DNA of 63,366 bases from DATEOR01 sp035698665 (GTDB lineage Bacteria; Actinomycetota; Thermoleophilia; Gaiellales; Gaiellaceae). Shown piece by piece: positions 1 to 8,048 of this stretch (positions are counted from its first letter, which is position 1; every line of letters begins with the position of its first letter). The position numbers and the translations under genes were made by a program. The notes under the pieces are model-generated. The model had not been told where the DNA came from. It saw only the letters and a program-made list of their open reading frames with translations, and searched no databases. The stretch covers positions 1 through 63,366 of the forward strand of contig DASSBN010000079.1 of the NCBI GenBank assembly GCA_035698665.1, written 5' to 3'.

Positions 1-535
1 CAGCTCCGATCCCCATCACCGCGCCGAGCCAGAAGATCCAGTGGTACGAGGCGCGGTCGACCAGCACGCCGCCGAGGACGAGCCCGAGCCCGCCGCCGAT
101 GCCTGCGATCGCCGACATCAGGCCGACTCCGCGCGCGACCCGCTCCCGCGGAAACTCGTCCCGGATGATCGCGAAGCAGAGTGGGAAGATCCCGCCGCCG
201 ATCCCCTGCACGACGCGGCCTGCGACGACGATCCAGAGGTTTGCGGACACGGCTGCGATCGCCGAGCCTGCGGCGAAGGCGACCAGCGTGACCACGAGCA
301 GCCGGCGCTTGCCGTAGATGTCTCCGAGCCGGCCCACGAGGGGCGTGCACACGGCGGCCGCAACGAGATAGGCGGTGAGCGTCCAGGTGACCCCCGCCGC
401 ATCGGTGCCCAGGGCGACTGCGAGGTCGGGGAGCGCCGGGATGAGCGTCGTCTGCGCGAGCGCGAAGGCGAGCGCGGCCACGCCGAGGATGAGCAGCGTG
501 CGCGTCGTGTGCGGTCGGGCGTCTGTGGAGGTCAT
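1..535 (-). CDS. MFS drug/solute exporter, N-terminal part (cut by window edge)
   Basis: Inner-membrane proton-driven exporter of the major facilitator superfamily. About 178 residues are visible from the ATG at 535. They contain several hydrophobic helices and the loop 2-3 signature GRLGDIYGKRRLL (MFS motif A), followed by a GRVVQGIGGG segment typical of the 14-helix DHA2 drug:H+ antiporters. The rest lies beyond the left edge, so substrate and full length cannot be judged. The family assignment is solid; the DHA2 subgroup is inferred from the motif. Confidence 0.88.
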   Translation of the reverse strand, partial: MTSTDARPHTTRTLLILGVAALAFALAQTTLIPALPDLAVALGTDAAGVTWTLTAYLVAAAVCTPLVGRLGDIYGKRRLLVVTLVAFAAGSAIAAVSANLWIVVAGRVVQGIGGGIFPLCFAIIRDEFPRERVARGVGLMSAIAGIGGGLGLVLGGVLVDRASYHWIFWLGAVMGIGA

Positions 536-601
536 GCCTGGCTCCGAGACCTTAGCCAGGGTGGCAAGCATCGCTGCTCGGTCGTGAACGAAAATACGCG
601 T

Positions 602-780
602 GTGAGACGCACTCGCGCCGCCCTCGGGAGTGCCGCCTTCCTCATCCTTGCGCCGGGCCTCGTCGCCGGGCTGGTGCCGTTCTTGCTGACTGGGTGGCGT
701 GGCGCGGGCGCCGACGGAACAGCTGGTCGTCGGCGGGCTCTACCGCGCCGGGCTGGTGGCCTCGGCTCCGTTCATAGCCG
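602..780 (+). pseudogene. Decayed isoprenylcysteine carboxyl methyltransferase-like gene
   Basis: A GTG at 602 opens a frame reading RRTRAALGSAAFLILAPG and then GLVPFLLTGW, which looks like the first membrane helix of small isoprenylcysteine methyltransferase-like proteins. About 30 bases later another frame reads APTEQLVVGGLYR, the segment that in this family precedes the catalytic YVRNPMY region. The middle (roughly 50 residues) and the whole catalytic C-terminus are missing, and the two parts are in different frames. I read this as a remnant left by an internal deletion plus loss of the 3' end. The family match is from memory of its consensus and needs an alignment. Confidence 0.55.
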
Positions 781-799
781 GCCTCGAGGCCGTCGGGAG

Positions 800-805
800 T
801 ACGAT
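800..805 (+). promoter_or_regulatory. -10 box TACGAT, leaderless promoter of the TfoX-domain gene
   Basis: TACGAT lies exactly 7 nt before the ATG at 813, the geometry of actinobacterial leaderless transcripts (TANNNT-N7-RTG). No Shine-Dalgarno sequence is seen. It supports the start at 813 rather than the in-frame GTG at 699 inside the upstream remnant. Confidence 0.6.
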
Positions 806-812
806 CGCCCTG

Positions 813-1142
813 ATGGCCTACGACGAGGATCTTGCTGCGCGCGTCCGCGACCTTGTCGGCGGCCCGGGCGTCACGGAGAAGAAGATGTTCGGGGGCTTGG
901 CGTTTCTCGTCGGCGGCAACATGGCCGTCGGCGTGAGCGGTCAGGGCGGGCTGCTCGTCCGGGTCGATCCCGACCAATCGGACGAGCTCGTGGCGAGCAC
1001 CGGTGCAGAGCTCATGGAGATGCGGAGGCGGAGCATGCGGGGCTGGCTCCGCGTTGGGGCCTCAGATGTTGCTTCGGATACGGAGCTTGCCGGGTGGGTG
1101 GAGCGCGGGAAGGCCTACGCGCGCTCCCTTCCCGCGAAGTAG
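813..1142 (+). CDS. TfoX N-terminal domain protein
   Basis: Protein of 109 residues made of a single TfoX_N domain, with the family's MFGGLAFLVGGNMAVGV segment at about residues 29-45 and a C-terminal helix ending in WVERGKAYARSLPAK. The domain is named after the Haemophilus competence regulator, but stand-alone actinobacterial copies have no established role. The frame is open back to 699, but that part encodes the methyltransferase remnant. A TACGAT -10 box 7 nt upstream points to the ATG at 813. Confidence 0.8.
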   Translation: MAYDEDLAARVRDLVGGPGVTEKKMFGGLAFLVGGNMAVGVSGQGGLLVRVDPDQSDELVASTGAELMEMRRRSMRGWLRVGASDVASDTELAGWVERGKAYARSLPAK

Positions 1143-1169
1143 CCGGAACCGAAGGGCGATGCGAGCCGG

Positions 1170-1565
1170 CTACGGACGCGAGACTCGGAGCCGACCCTTC
1201 ATCCCGAGCGCCTTGTGGTCGGCGACGCTGCACCAGTACTTGAAGCGGCCCTGTCTGAGCTTGAACGTCTTCGTGGTCCGCGCGCCGGGGAGTGTCTCGC
1301 CGACGGTGTGGACGCGGGTGCCTCCGATTCGCTTGATCTTGAAGTTGTGGGGGTCCTCGCCGAAGTTGACGAGCTCGATCGTCACCCGTCCTGCGGGAAC
1401 CTGCGAGCGGGAGAGCGAGAAGCGGAACTCGTCCGCGACGGCCTGGACGCGGGCCGGGAAGGTCGCCGCCTCCGCCTTCTCGGCGCGCCAGGGATGGAAG
1501 AGCGCGAACGTTCCCGTGGCGACGACGAGCCCGAGTGCTGCGAGTGTCTGACTCGCGCGGCTCAC
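1170..1565 (-). CDS. Exported plastocyanin/azurin-like cupredoxin
   Basis: Protein of 131 residues. An N-terminal hydrophobic segment (about 8-23) suggests export or membrane anchoring. The domain carries the type 1 copper ligand pattern: His in DPHNFKI, then Cys, His and Met in YWCSVADHKALGM. It probably carries electrons or binds copper outside the membrane. The GTG start overlaps the stop of the DUF1501 gene as GTGA, so it is the last gene of the DUF1800-DUF1501-cupredoxin operon and may act with those secreted proteins. Confidence 0.85.
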   Translation of the reverse strand: MSRASQTLAALGLVVATGTFALFHPWRAEKAEAATFPARVQAVADEFRFSLSRSQVPAGRVTIELVNFGEDPHNFKIKRIGGTRVHTVGETLPGARTTKTFKLRQGRFKYWCSVADHKALGMKGRLRVSRP

Positions 1566-2920
1566 TTCAGGATCGCCGGATGGTCGAGGCTCGCGGCATT
1601 CGGGATGATCGCCTCGGCGTCGGTCCCGAACCACTGCTCGAGGAGTGAGCAGTAGAGCGACCGGAAGTCGAAGGTCGCCTTCAGGTTTCCCTCGTCGTCG
1701 AGCCCGCTCGCGAGCCCGGGGAACTCGCCCAGCATCTGGCCCTTGACCTGGGAGCCGATGAGGAACCCGATGCCCGCGGCGCCGTGGTCGGTTCCGTGGG
1801 AGCCGTTCTCCTCGCCGCGGCGGCCGAACTCGCTCCAGACGTGGACGATGACGCGGTCGGCGAGCCCGCGCGCCTCGAGATCGCGCTGGAAAGCCTCGAG
1901 GGAGTCGGCGGTCAGCGCGAGGGCGCTTCCGAAGTCCGTCGCCTGGTCGGCGTGCGTGTCGTACATGCCGGGCGCGCTGACCGTGACGCAACGGAGCGGC
2001 AGGCCCGCGGCGATCATCGCGGCGAGACCGGCGAGGCGCGCCGGGAACGGATCGGAGCTCGCCGGATAGGGCACGGGGCTGCCCCAGTTTCCGTCGTCGA
2101 AGGGCTGAAGCTGTGCGCGCAGGCGCGCGACTTGTGCGGCCACCTCGGCGACTTGCCCACGGCCTGCATCGGACGAGGTGAAGGAGCCGATCGCGTCGAG
2201 CATGCGGACCTCCGGCTCTCCCCAGACGTTCTGTGCCCAGAAGTCGTAGTCGTCGACCTGGGAGACGGCCGCGATCGGAACGTTCGCGGAGGCAAGCGAA
2301 GGCTGGAGGGAGTCGGAGAGCGCGAGGCCCTGGAGCGGATTGTCCGCCGTCCCCGCCACGTCGAGGTACCGGCCCAGCCACCCGGTGCGGAGGTGGGCGT
2401 CGGTGGCGCCGACCTCCCAGTAGTGACGCGATGTGAAATGCGACTGGTCGGCGTTCGTGTAGCCGACCGCCGGGAGCACGCTCACCTTGCCTTCCCCGTG
2501 CAGCTCTGCGAGCGGCGCGAGCGAGGGGTGCCAGTGCAGCGCCGTGTCCTCTGCGAACGGGAGCCCCGCCTCGGGTGCAAGTGCGAGGGTGGGCCGCAGC
2601 CCGGCGTACTGCGCATCCCCGGCGGGATAGAGCATCGAGAGCGAGTCGGCTCCCCCGTCGAGGAAGATCGAGACGAGGATCGGGTCTGTCGGAGCGGCTG
2701 CCCTGGCGATGCCCTCCTCGAAGAGCCCGAGCGGGAGCTTGCTCGCGCCGTAGACCGAGAGCGCCAGGCCGGCCGTTCGGGCCAGGAAGGTCCGGCGGCT
2801 GAGACCGCTGCCGGCCGGAAGCGGCATTCCCGCCTCGACGACAGGCAAGCCGCGCCCCGCCTCGGCCACCGAGCGGCGGAGGAGGGAGGAGCGGGAGAAC
2901 TCGTTGCAGGCGCAGCTCAT
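1562..2920 (-). CDS. DUF1501 family secreted protein
   Basis: Protein of 452 residues. The N-terminus carries a twin-arginine motif (SRRTFLA, about residue 41) followed by a hydrophobic stretch, so export by Tat is likely. The remainder fits the DUF1501 family of the alkaline phosphatase/sulfatase fold: FLDGGADSLSMLYP near the start, SAPGMYDTHADQ in the middle, and WSEFGRR followed by GTDHG, which resembles a metal-binding site. DUF1501 genes commonly sit beside DUF1800 genes, as here (1-nt gap). The substrate is unknown. Confidence 0.88.
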   Translation of the reverse strand: MSCACNEFSRSSLLRRSVAEAGRGLPVVEAGMPLPAGSGLSRRTFLARTAGLALSVYGASKLPLGLFEEGIARAAAPTDPILVSIFLDGGADSLSMLYPAGDAQYAGLRPTLALAPEAGLPFAEDTALHWHPSLAPLAELHGEGKVSVLPAVGYTNADQSHFTSRHYWEVGATDAHLRTGWLGRYLDVAGTADNPLQGLALSDSLQPSLASANVPIAAVSQVDDYDFWAQNVWGEPEVRMLDAIGSFTSSDAGRGQVAEVAAQVARLRAQLQPFDDGNWGSPVPYPASSDPFPARLAGLAAMIAAGLPLRCVTVSAPGMYDTHADQATDFGSALALTADSLEAFQRDLEARGLADRVIVHVWSEFGRRGEENGSHGTDHGAAGIGFLIGSQVKGQMLGEFPGLASGLDDEGNLKATFDFRSLYCSLLEQWFGTDAEAIIPNAASLDHPAILK

Positions 2921-2921
2921 G

Positions 2922-4283
2922 TCAGCAGGTCTGGTAGTCGGGAGACACGGCGACGAGCATGCGCAGGGCGTTCAGGACGAGCACCGGGTACTGCGCCTTC
3001 TTCCAGTTCTGATCGGCATCCGAGAGCGCGCTATTGGCAAAGCCGAGGAGCGCGGTGCGCGTATCGGTGCGCATCGCGGGATTGCCCCAGAAGTCGAGGG
3101 CGCGCGAGAGGAGGTCCTTTGCATCCAACGGGAACTTTCCGCTCGAGGCGCCCGGGTCGAGCGCGTACTTGCGGGAGGCGTAGTTGGCCGCGATCCAGCG
3201 GCCGCGAAAGGTGGACGTATCGAGCCAGCGCTCCTCGGTCCAGCCGGCGACGTTGGGCGGGTAGAAGAGCCGCTGGCCGTCGATCTCCGAGATCCAGGCC
3301 CAGGCGCCCGTGTCGACGGGGCGCCGGCGCGCTCGGAGCATCCCTGCGACCTGGACGACCGGTGGCTTCAGCATCGCCGGCCCGGTGTAGAGGCGCGGAT
3401 GCTTGAGGATCGCCCCGACGACGGGGGCGATGTCGTACCCGGAGCGCTTGTACAGCGTCTTCAGCGCGGACTCGGTCGTCGCCGGGGGCGGCGTCGGGAT
3501 GAAGTAGCTCCAGAGCCGGCGGACGAAATAGGTCAGGTGCGGCGAGTGGTGGATGCAAAGGCGGCAGGCGTCTTCCCACCCGAAGTTCCCGCTCTTCCCG
3601 AACACGACCTTCACGCCGTTGTCGTGCCGCGAGGAGTCGTAGCGGAAGTTGACGTCGCCTTCGCCGTCCACCCAGTCGTTGCGCCAGCCCGTCAGCGACC
3701 GTGCCTGCTCGCGAACGTCCTCCTCCGTGTATCCGTTTCCGGCCCCGAGCGTGAAGATCTCCATCAGCTCGCGCGCGTAGTTCTCGTTCGGAGCCCACTT
3801 CGTGTTGTCGCGCCCGTTCAGCCAGATCAGCATGGCCGGGTCGCGGGTCACCCCGATCAGGAGGGACTCGAAGTTCCCGAGCGCGTGCTTCCGGAAGAGC
3901 TTGTTCTGGGTCAGCATCCACTTCTGCGACCCGACGCCGGCGTTCGACGTCGCGAACCAGTCGTGCCAGACGAGCGTCATACGCTCGACGAGCTGCTGGT
4001 TCGAGCGCACCATGCGGTCGAGCCACCAGAGGTGGTCGTGGCCCCAGGCGTCACGTGGCGCAAGCGGCTCGCCGCCGTCGGCGGTGGGTGCGGGGCCGAT
4101 CAGCCGGGCCCTGGGCGGATGCAGCAGATCGTCGACCGCTCGCTTGAGCCCCTTGCGGGCGACGTCCTTCGCCTCGCCCGGTTTGGGCCCGAAGCCGGCG
4201 CGCCAGAGCAGCCGTTCGGCCTCTCTCTTCCCGAAGGGACCGTGGTAAACGGGAACGTCGGCGGCGGCCACGACCTCATACAA
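2922..4283 (-). CDS. DUF1800 family protein
   Basis: Protein of 453 residues matching DUF1800: an N-terminal EAERLLWRAGFGPKPGEA segment, FNEN-like NENYARELMEIFTLG at about residue 165, and PPNVAGW in the last third (FPPNVAGW-type signature). First gene of the DUF1800-DUF1501-cupredoxin operon. Biochemical role unknown; these pairs are generally predicted to be exported, but no clear signal peptide is seen on this one. The start is uncertain: the TTG at 4283 has no good ribosome-binding site. The 170 bp upstream (4284-4453) holds no gene I can support. Confidence 0.82.
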   Translation of the reverse strand: MYEVVAAADVPVYHGPFGKREAERLLWRAGFGPKPGEAKDVARKGLKRAVDDLLHPPRARLIGPAPTADGGEPLAPRDAWGHDHLWWLDRMVRSNQQLVERMTLVWHDWFATSNAGVGSQKWMLTQNKLFRKHALGNFESLLIGVTRDPAMLIWLNGRDNTKWAPNENYARELMEIFTLGAGNGYTEEDVREQARSLTGWRNDWVDGEGDVNFRYDSSRHDNGVKVVFGKSGNFGWEDACRLCIHHSPHLTYFVRRLWSYFIPTPPPATTESALKTLYKRSGYDIAPVVGAILKHPRLYTGPAMLKPPVVQVAGMLRARRRPVDTGAWAWISEIDGQRLFYPPNVAGWTEERWLDTSTFRGRWIAANYASRKYALDPGASSGKFPLDAKDLLSRALDFWGNPAMRTDTRTALLGFANSALSDADQNWKKAQYPVLVLNALRMLVAVSPDYQTC

Positions 4284-4453
4284 CTCGCAAAGGCCTCGGC
4301 GAGCGTCCCCTTTTGGTGTGAGGAACAGGAGCGATGCGCTTGCTCAAAAAAGGCAGACGGCCAACGCTGCTCGAAGACCCCCATCATCGGCGCGCTGACC
4401 GTCCACCTTCTTGAACGTCGACGCCTAGGCGTCCGGATACGGGTCGCCCAGGG

Positions 4454-4876
4454 CTAGCCGCCCGGCGGCTGCAGGTCGTGGATGAGCGCGTCGACGCGCT
4501 CGTCGATCTCGTCGCGGATCCGACGCACCGTCTCGAGGCTCTGCCCGGCCGGGTCGTCGAGCTCCCAGTCCTCGTAGCGCTTCCCCGGATAGACGGGGCA
4601 GGCATCACCGCATCCCATCGTGATCACCACGTCCGCCGCCTGGACGGCGTCGTCCGTGAGAGGCTTGGGGGACTCCTCGCTCAGGTCGACCCCGAGCTCG
4701 GCCATCGCCTCGGCGACGGCCGGGTCGATGCTCTCGGCCGGCTCGCTGCCTGCCGAGCGGATCTGGATGCGATCGCCCGCGCGCAGCTTGAGGAGGGCGG
4801 CCGCCATCTGGCTTCGTCCTGCGTTGTGCACGCAGACGAAGAGGACCTCGGGACGGCGGCGGGCTCCGGCCTCCAT
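4454..4876 (-). CDS. arsC: Arsenate reductase / low-molecular-weight phosphatase family (ArsC)
   Basis: Cytoplasmic enzyme of 140 residues with the low-molecular-weight tyrosine phosphatase fold. The P-loop VCVHNAGRSQMAAA near residue 15 has the CX5R catalytic motif, and the Cys of MGCGDACPVYPG (about residues 90-100) matches the resolving cysteines of thioredoxin-coupled ArsC. It reduces arsenate to arsenite. The ATG overlaps the stop of the acetyltransferase by one base (TGATG), so the two are co-transcribed. No arsenite pump or ArsR is adjacent, so detoxification would depend on genes elsewhere. Confidence 0.88.
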   Translation of the reverse strand: MEAGARRRPEVLFVCVHNAGRSQMAAALLKLRAGDRIQIRSAGSEPAESIDPAVAEAMAELGVDLSEESPKPLTDDAVQAADVVITMGCGDACPVYPGKRYEDWELDDPAGQSLETVRRIRDEIDERVDALIHDLQPPGG

Positions 4877-5379
4877 CAGTCGACGACCGTGCTGCGACGC
4901 TCGAGCAGCAGGACGTCTCGCCACTTGCCGTCCAGCCTGCCCAGGCGTTTGTGCACGCCGACGACCTCGAAGCCGAGACTTTCGTGGAGCCGAATGCTTC
5001 CTTCGTTCTCCGGGAACATCCCGGCCTGAATCGTCCAGATGCCGTCTGCCTCGGTGGAGTCGATCAGCGCTTCGAGCAAGCGCCGGCCGACGCCCTGCCC
5101 GCGGGCGCGTTCCGCGACGTAGACGCTGTTCTCGACGACGCCGCGGTAGACGCAGCGACCGGATACCGCGCTGACGGCCGCCCAGCCCACGACCTCGGCG
5201 TCGAGTAGAGCAACGAAGCGATGACCGGGGAGGTGTGTGGCATCCCACGCCTCCCAGCTCGGCACCTCGGTCTCGAAGGTGGCGTTTCGGCCGGCGATGC
5301 CCTCCCCGTACACACGGGCCACGCCCGGCCAGTGCTCTGCCTGCAGCGCCTCGATCGCGAACCGTGGGGTTCCGGCCAT
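4876..5379 (-). CDS. GNAT acetyltransferase, phosphinothricin/methionine sulfoximine N-acetyltransferase type
   Basis: Protein of 167 residues. The GNAT acetyl-CoA loop ERARGQGVGRRLLEALI lies at about residues 85-100, and motifs such as GRNATFETEVPSWE near the N-terminus and MFPENEGSIRLHESLGF fit the PAT/methionine-sulfoximine acetyltransferase subfamily. The ATG at 5379 abuts the end of the repeated promoter-hairpin element (GCGTTTTA-ATG), so the mRNA leader is essentially that hairpin and there is no Shine-Dalgarno sequence. A frame also runs back to a GTG inside the hairpin, which I consider less likely as the start. Co-transcribed with arsC; arsenic operons sometimes include related acetyltransferases (ArsN), so a role in arsenic resistance is possible. 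Confidence 0.85.
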   Translation of the reverse strand: MAGTPRFAIEALQAEHWPGVARVYGEGIAGRNATFETEVPSWEAWDATHLPGHRFVALLDAEVVGWAAVSAVSGRCVYRGVVENSVYVAERARGQGVGRRLLEALIDSTEADGIWTIQAGMFPENEGSIRLHESLGFEVVGVHKRLGRLDGKWRDVLLLERRSTVVD

Positions 5380-5458
5380 TAAAACGCCAGATCCGCGAAC
5401 CCGAAGGCCCACGGATCTGACGCGAGGAATCTATTGGCTCGGACGTGCCCCTGTCAAG
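5379..5458 (-). repeat. Promoter-hairpin repeat, copy 1
   Basis: Read on the minus strand: TTGACA (5457-5452), 18-nt spacer, TAGATT (5433-5428), 8 nt, an 8-bp stem CAGATCCG/CGGATCTG (5419-5412 with 5395-5388) around a GGCC-TTCG-GGTT inner loop, then GCGTTTTAA running into the acetyltransferase start codon. Two further copies lie at 6552-6632 and 9148-9229 in the same orientation with the same geometry; the promoter spacers differ in sequence while the boxes and hairpin are conserved. Copy 1 has a gene directly downstream. Confidence 0.85.
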
Positions 5459-5482
5459 GTGAGTTCCGAGACCGTGACGCGG

Positions 5483-6244
5483 CTAGGCGGCCGGCTCACC
5501 CCGAATGATCCCGAACACGGCGCCCTGCGGATCCTGGAGGATCGCGAAGCGCCCGACCGTCGGGACGTCCATCGGCTCGACGATGACGTTGGCGCCGAGC
5601 TCCTTCGCCCTGGCGTAGGTGGCATCGGTGTCCTCGACTCCGACGTAGGGAGTCCACATTGCCGGGATGCCCTCCTTCTGGTTCTGCATGAGCCCGGCAA
5701 CGCCCTGGCCGGTGCCGCCGACGCGGTCGAAGATCCGGTAGCCGCCGAAGTCCGAGCCCATGTCCTGGGTCGTCCAGCCGAAGACCTCCTCGTAGAAGCG
5801 CTGCGCGCCGTCGGCGTCGGTCGTGCCGAGCTCGTCCCAGACGAAGACGCCCTCGGAGCCGCTGCCCTCGCTAAAACGCTGGTACACACCGAGGAACGCG
5901 CCCTGGGGGTCGGCCACGATTGCCATGCGACCGACGTCCTCCATGTCGAACGGGCCCGCCAGGAGCGTTCCGCCGGCAGCCTTCGCCTTCTCCACGGTCT
6001 CGTCGGTGCTCTCGACGAGGACGTGCCCGAGCCAGTGCGGCGGCGGCGCGCCCTCCATCGCCTTGGCATACCCGCCGTGGGTCTTCCCGCCGGCGGAGAT
6101 CATCGCGTAGTCGAACTCGCCTTCTCCGAACACCTCTATGCCCCAGCCGAAGAGCTGCCCGTAGAACTCCTGCGCCTTGGCCGGCTCGGAGGAAACCTGC
6201 TCGTGCCAGACGAACCTCCCGACCCTGGTCTCGACAGTGCTCAT
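5483..6244 (-). CDS. Two-domain VOC (glyoxalase/bleomycin-resistance fold) protein
   Basis: Protein of 253 residues with two vicinal-oxygen-chelate repeats (about 8-122 and 132-250). Each opens with WHEQVSS/WDELGTT-type strands and ends in ADPQGAFLGVYQ or QDPQGAVFGIIRG. The architecture matches the actinobacterial CFP30B-like family of cytosolic proteins of unknown substrate. The start is set by the ATG at 6244 with a strong AGAGGAGG Shine-Dalgarno sequence. It stands alone: the copy-1 promoter repeat lies between its 3' end and the acetyltransferase gene. Confidence 0.88.
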   Translation of the reverse strand: MSTVETRVGRFVWHEQVSSEPAKAQEFYGQLFGWGIEVFGEGEFDYAMISAGGKTHGGYAKAMEGAPPPHWLGHVLVESTDETVEKAKAAGGTLLAGPFDMEDVGRMAIVADPQGAFLGVYQRFSEGSGSEGVFVWDELGTTDADGAQRFYEEVFGWTTQDMGSDFGGYRIFDRVGGTGQGVAGLMQNQKEGIPAMWTPYVGVEDTDATYARAKELGANVIVEPMDVPTVGRFAILQDPQGAVFGIIRGEPAA

Positions 6245-6299
6245 GTCGACCTCCTCTACTCGCTTGGGGTCGAGGCTACCACCGGCGTTTCGGAAGGAG

Positions 6300-6470
6300 T
6301 CAGTCCCGCGGCGAGACGCGGCTCGGGAAGTCGAACTCCCGCACCGAGCAGGCCGGGCAGTAGCTCACGGCCTCTTCGAAGCTGTCCTGCTCGGGATCGA
6401 AGCTGAGAAGGGTTCGCCAGCCCGGCTCGAAGCGGTCGGTCTCGGCGCCACACTCGATGCACCGCAGCAC
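6300..6470 (-). CDS. Small zinc-ribbon protein
   Basis: Protein of about 56 residues with two CXXC knuckles, CIECG near the N-terminus and CPAC near residue 40, separated by an acidic linker; this is the usual small zinc-ribbon layout. Function unknown. The start at the GTG at 6470 is favoured because a TAGCCT -10 box lies exactly 7 nt before it (leaderless). A TTG at 6506 would add 12 residues. No ribosome-binding site is seen for either start. Confidence 0.65.
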   Translation of the reverse strand: MLRCIECGAETDRFEPGWRTLLSFDPEQDSFEEAVSYCPACSVREFDFPSRVSPRD

Positions 6471-6477
6471 GTGGCCG

Positions 6478-6483
6478 AGGCTA
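6478..6483 (-). promoter_or_regulatory. -10 box TAGCCT, leaderless promoter of the zinc-ribbon gene
   Basis: Minus-strand TAGCCT followed by CGGCCAC (7 nt) and GTG at 6470: exact TANNNT-N7-RTG geometry. Confidence 0.5.
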
Positions 6484-6551
6484 ACGAGTCGTGGAGGATC
6501 GGCCAAACGCCGTTTTCGCTCCGAGCGGGAAATTCCGTTTGCGAACCGGCG

Positions 6552-6632
6552 CTTAAAACGCCAGATCCGCGAACCCGAGGGCCCACGGATCTGACGGGAG
6601 CAACCTACTGTCTCGCCGGCCCGAGTGTCAAG
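6552..6632 (-). repeat. Promoter-hairpin repeat, copy 2
   Basis: Minus strand: TTGACA (6631-6626), 18-nt spacer, TAGGTT (6607-6602), 8 nt, stem CAGATCCG/CGGATCTG (6593-6586 with 6569-6562), then GCGTTTTAA. One difference from copies 1 and 3 is a CTCG in place of TTCG at the hairpin tip. No coding start follows directly; the next gene, the zinc ribbon, begins about 80 nt downstream and seems to have its own promoter. Confidence 0.85.
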
Positions 6633-6651
6633 GGACCGGCGAAAGAAATTG

Positions 6652-7068
6652 CTACGTGCCCGTCCGGACGACTCCCGGGCGGGTCAGCGACCAGATCACC
6701 CAGCAGTTGAGCGCGATGATCAGGATCGCCCAGAACGGGTAGTAGGGGATGAAGAAGAAGTTCGCGACGGCACTCAGCATCGCGAGCGTGAGCGCGACCA
6801 CGGCAGCCCACGTCCGACCGGCGAAGATCGACCAGCCGGCGATCATGAGGCCGATGCCGAGGAGCAGGTGGATCCAGCCCCACGCGCTCGTATCGAGGTC
6901 GAACGTGTAGTTCTGGCCGACGATGAAGAACTCGTCGTTCGCGATCGCCGCGATTCCGTCGATCACCTGGAACATGCCGATGAGGATCAGCATCGTCCCG
7001 GCGAAGGTGATGCCGCCGACCGCCCATCCGGAGACGGTTGGCTCGCGAGTCGTGTCGTACTGGCTCAT
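6652..7068 (-). CDS. DUF7144-like four-helix membrane protein, paralogue 1
   Basis: Protein of 138 residues with four predicted membrane helices: a conserved FAGTMLILIGMFQVIDGIAA first helix, a polar loop with DTSAWGWIHL before helix 2, and aromatic-rich helices 3-4. The same pattern recurs at 9337 and 15042, so there are three paralogues within 9 kb. Function unknown; the gene company (YihY/BrkB, SHOCT proteins) suggests envelope stress. The ATG has a good AAAGGAG Shine-Dalgarno sequence. Confidence 0.8.
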   Translation of the reverse strand: MSQYDTTREPTVSGWAVGGITFAGTMLILIGMFQVIDGIAAIANDEFFIVGQNYTFDLDTSAWGWIHLLLGIGLMIAGWSIFAGRTWAAVVALTLAMLSAVANFFFIPYYPFWAILIIALNCWVIWSLTRPGVVRTGT

Positions 7069-7111
7069 TGGAGAGGCTCCTTTCGACAGCCCCTAGTACG
7101 AGCGGCGCCGC

Positions 7112-8008
7112 CTATTTCCTGCGCGCGCGGACCTCCCAGACCGTCGCGTTCAGCTCGGCCGCCCAGACGACTCCGCGGCCGATGAGAAAGAGGTAGAAGA
7201 GCGCCGTCGTCGCGAGGCCGAGCACGCCGTAGAGCTCCGATGCATTGGCGAGCTTCGTCTCGAGGAAGTACGCCGTGAAGACATGCAGGACCTCGAGGCC
7301 CAGGCCGAACAGGATCGCGCCCGGGACGAACGCCGTCCACGGCACCTCCTTCGACGGGAGATAGAGCGAGACCCAGAGCCACACCGCGCCGAACGCGACC
7401 GCCACGGCGAGCGTTGCGACGAGGCCGATCGGATTCGCCGTGTGCGCGCGGATCCAGCCCGCAGTACCCGCAGCGCCGAGGAGCACGAACGGCGCGGCGA
7501 CGACGAAGCCGACCGCGCGGGGCAGGTGCCGGAGCGGGGGAGGCGGAATGCGCCAGGCGGCCGCGTGCACGAGATGGAGGGCCCGCAAGAGGCCGTAGCT
7601 GAACCAGAGGTACAGGACGAGGCCGCTGACGAGGAGCCACCAGCGCGTGGACTCGGATTGCTCCGCCGCGTTCGCGATGATCGCCGCCAGCCCCTTCGTG
7701 ACGCCTGCGTCTCGGGAGCTCCCGGCCACGTTTGCCCCCGAGGCCGAGGCGAGCCCCAGCCCGCCGGTGAGGAGGACGGTGAGCGCGAGCACCCAGAAGA
7801 AGAACCGGTAGGCGAGACCGCCCCCGAGCACGCCGCCGGCGATGTCCTTGTCCCGCTGGACCCAGCAGAACGCCGTTTCGACGGAGTCGTGCTCCGCTCG
7901 CCGCGCCTCGAGGTCGCGTCGCAGGGCGATCCCTCTCGAGCGCGCGGAGGAGGCGCGGTCGCGCATCGTCCGTCTCCCGGCTTCATCCTGGAGGGGGTCG
8001 TCTGTCAT
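7112..8008 (-). CDS. YihY/BrkB family inner-membrane protein, copy 1
   Basis: Protein of 298 residues with about six membrane helices. Family marks include the amphipathic N-terminal region before GGGLAYRFFFWVLALTV, WLWVSLYLPSKEVPW and GAILFGLGLEVLHVFTAYF. YihY/BrkB proteins were once called ribonuclease BN; their actual role is unclear, possibly lipid or solute transport. The start is the ATG at 8008 with GGAAGGAGG about 10 nt upstream. Divergent from the AI-2E-type transporter with a 40-bp gap. A second YihY gene lies at 10961. Confidence 0.87.
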   Translation of the reverse strand: MTDDPLQDEAGRRTMRDRASSARSRGIALRRDLEARRAEHDSVETAFCWVQRDKDIAGGVLGGGLAYRFFFWVLALTVLLTGGLGLASASGANVAGSSRDAGVTKGLAAIIANAAEQSESTRWWLLVSGLVLYLWFSYGLLRALHLVHAAAWRIPPPPLRHLPRAVGFVVAAPFVLLGAAGTAGWIRAHTANPIGLVATLAVAVAFGAVWLWVSLYLPSKEVPWTAFVPGAILFGLGLEVLHVFTAYFLETKLANASELYGVLGLATTALFYLFLIGRGVVWAAELNATVWEVRARRK

Positions 8009-8048
8009 GGGCAGGAACTCGCCTCCTTCCAGGGAACCCTAATTCGCT

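Noticed and set aside
1784..3406. Plus-strand open frame of 540 codons opposite the DUF1501/DUF1800 genes
   Set aside because: Low-complexity Arg/Gly/Glu shadow; both minus-strand genes show strong family motifs and coupled starts.
5379..5412. N-terminal extension of the acetyltransferase from a GTG within the hairpin (GLRVRGSGVL)
   Set aside because: The same peptide would be encoded in all three repeat copies, including those with no gene in frame, so it is non-coding structure. Transcription would also start too close to this GTG.
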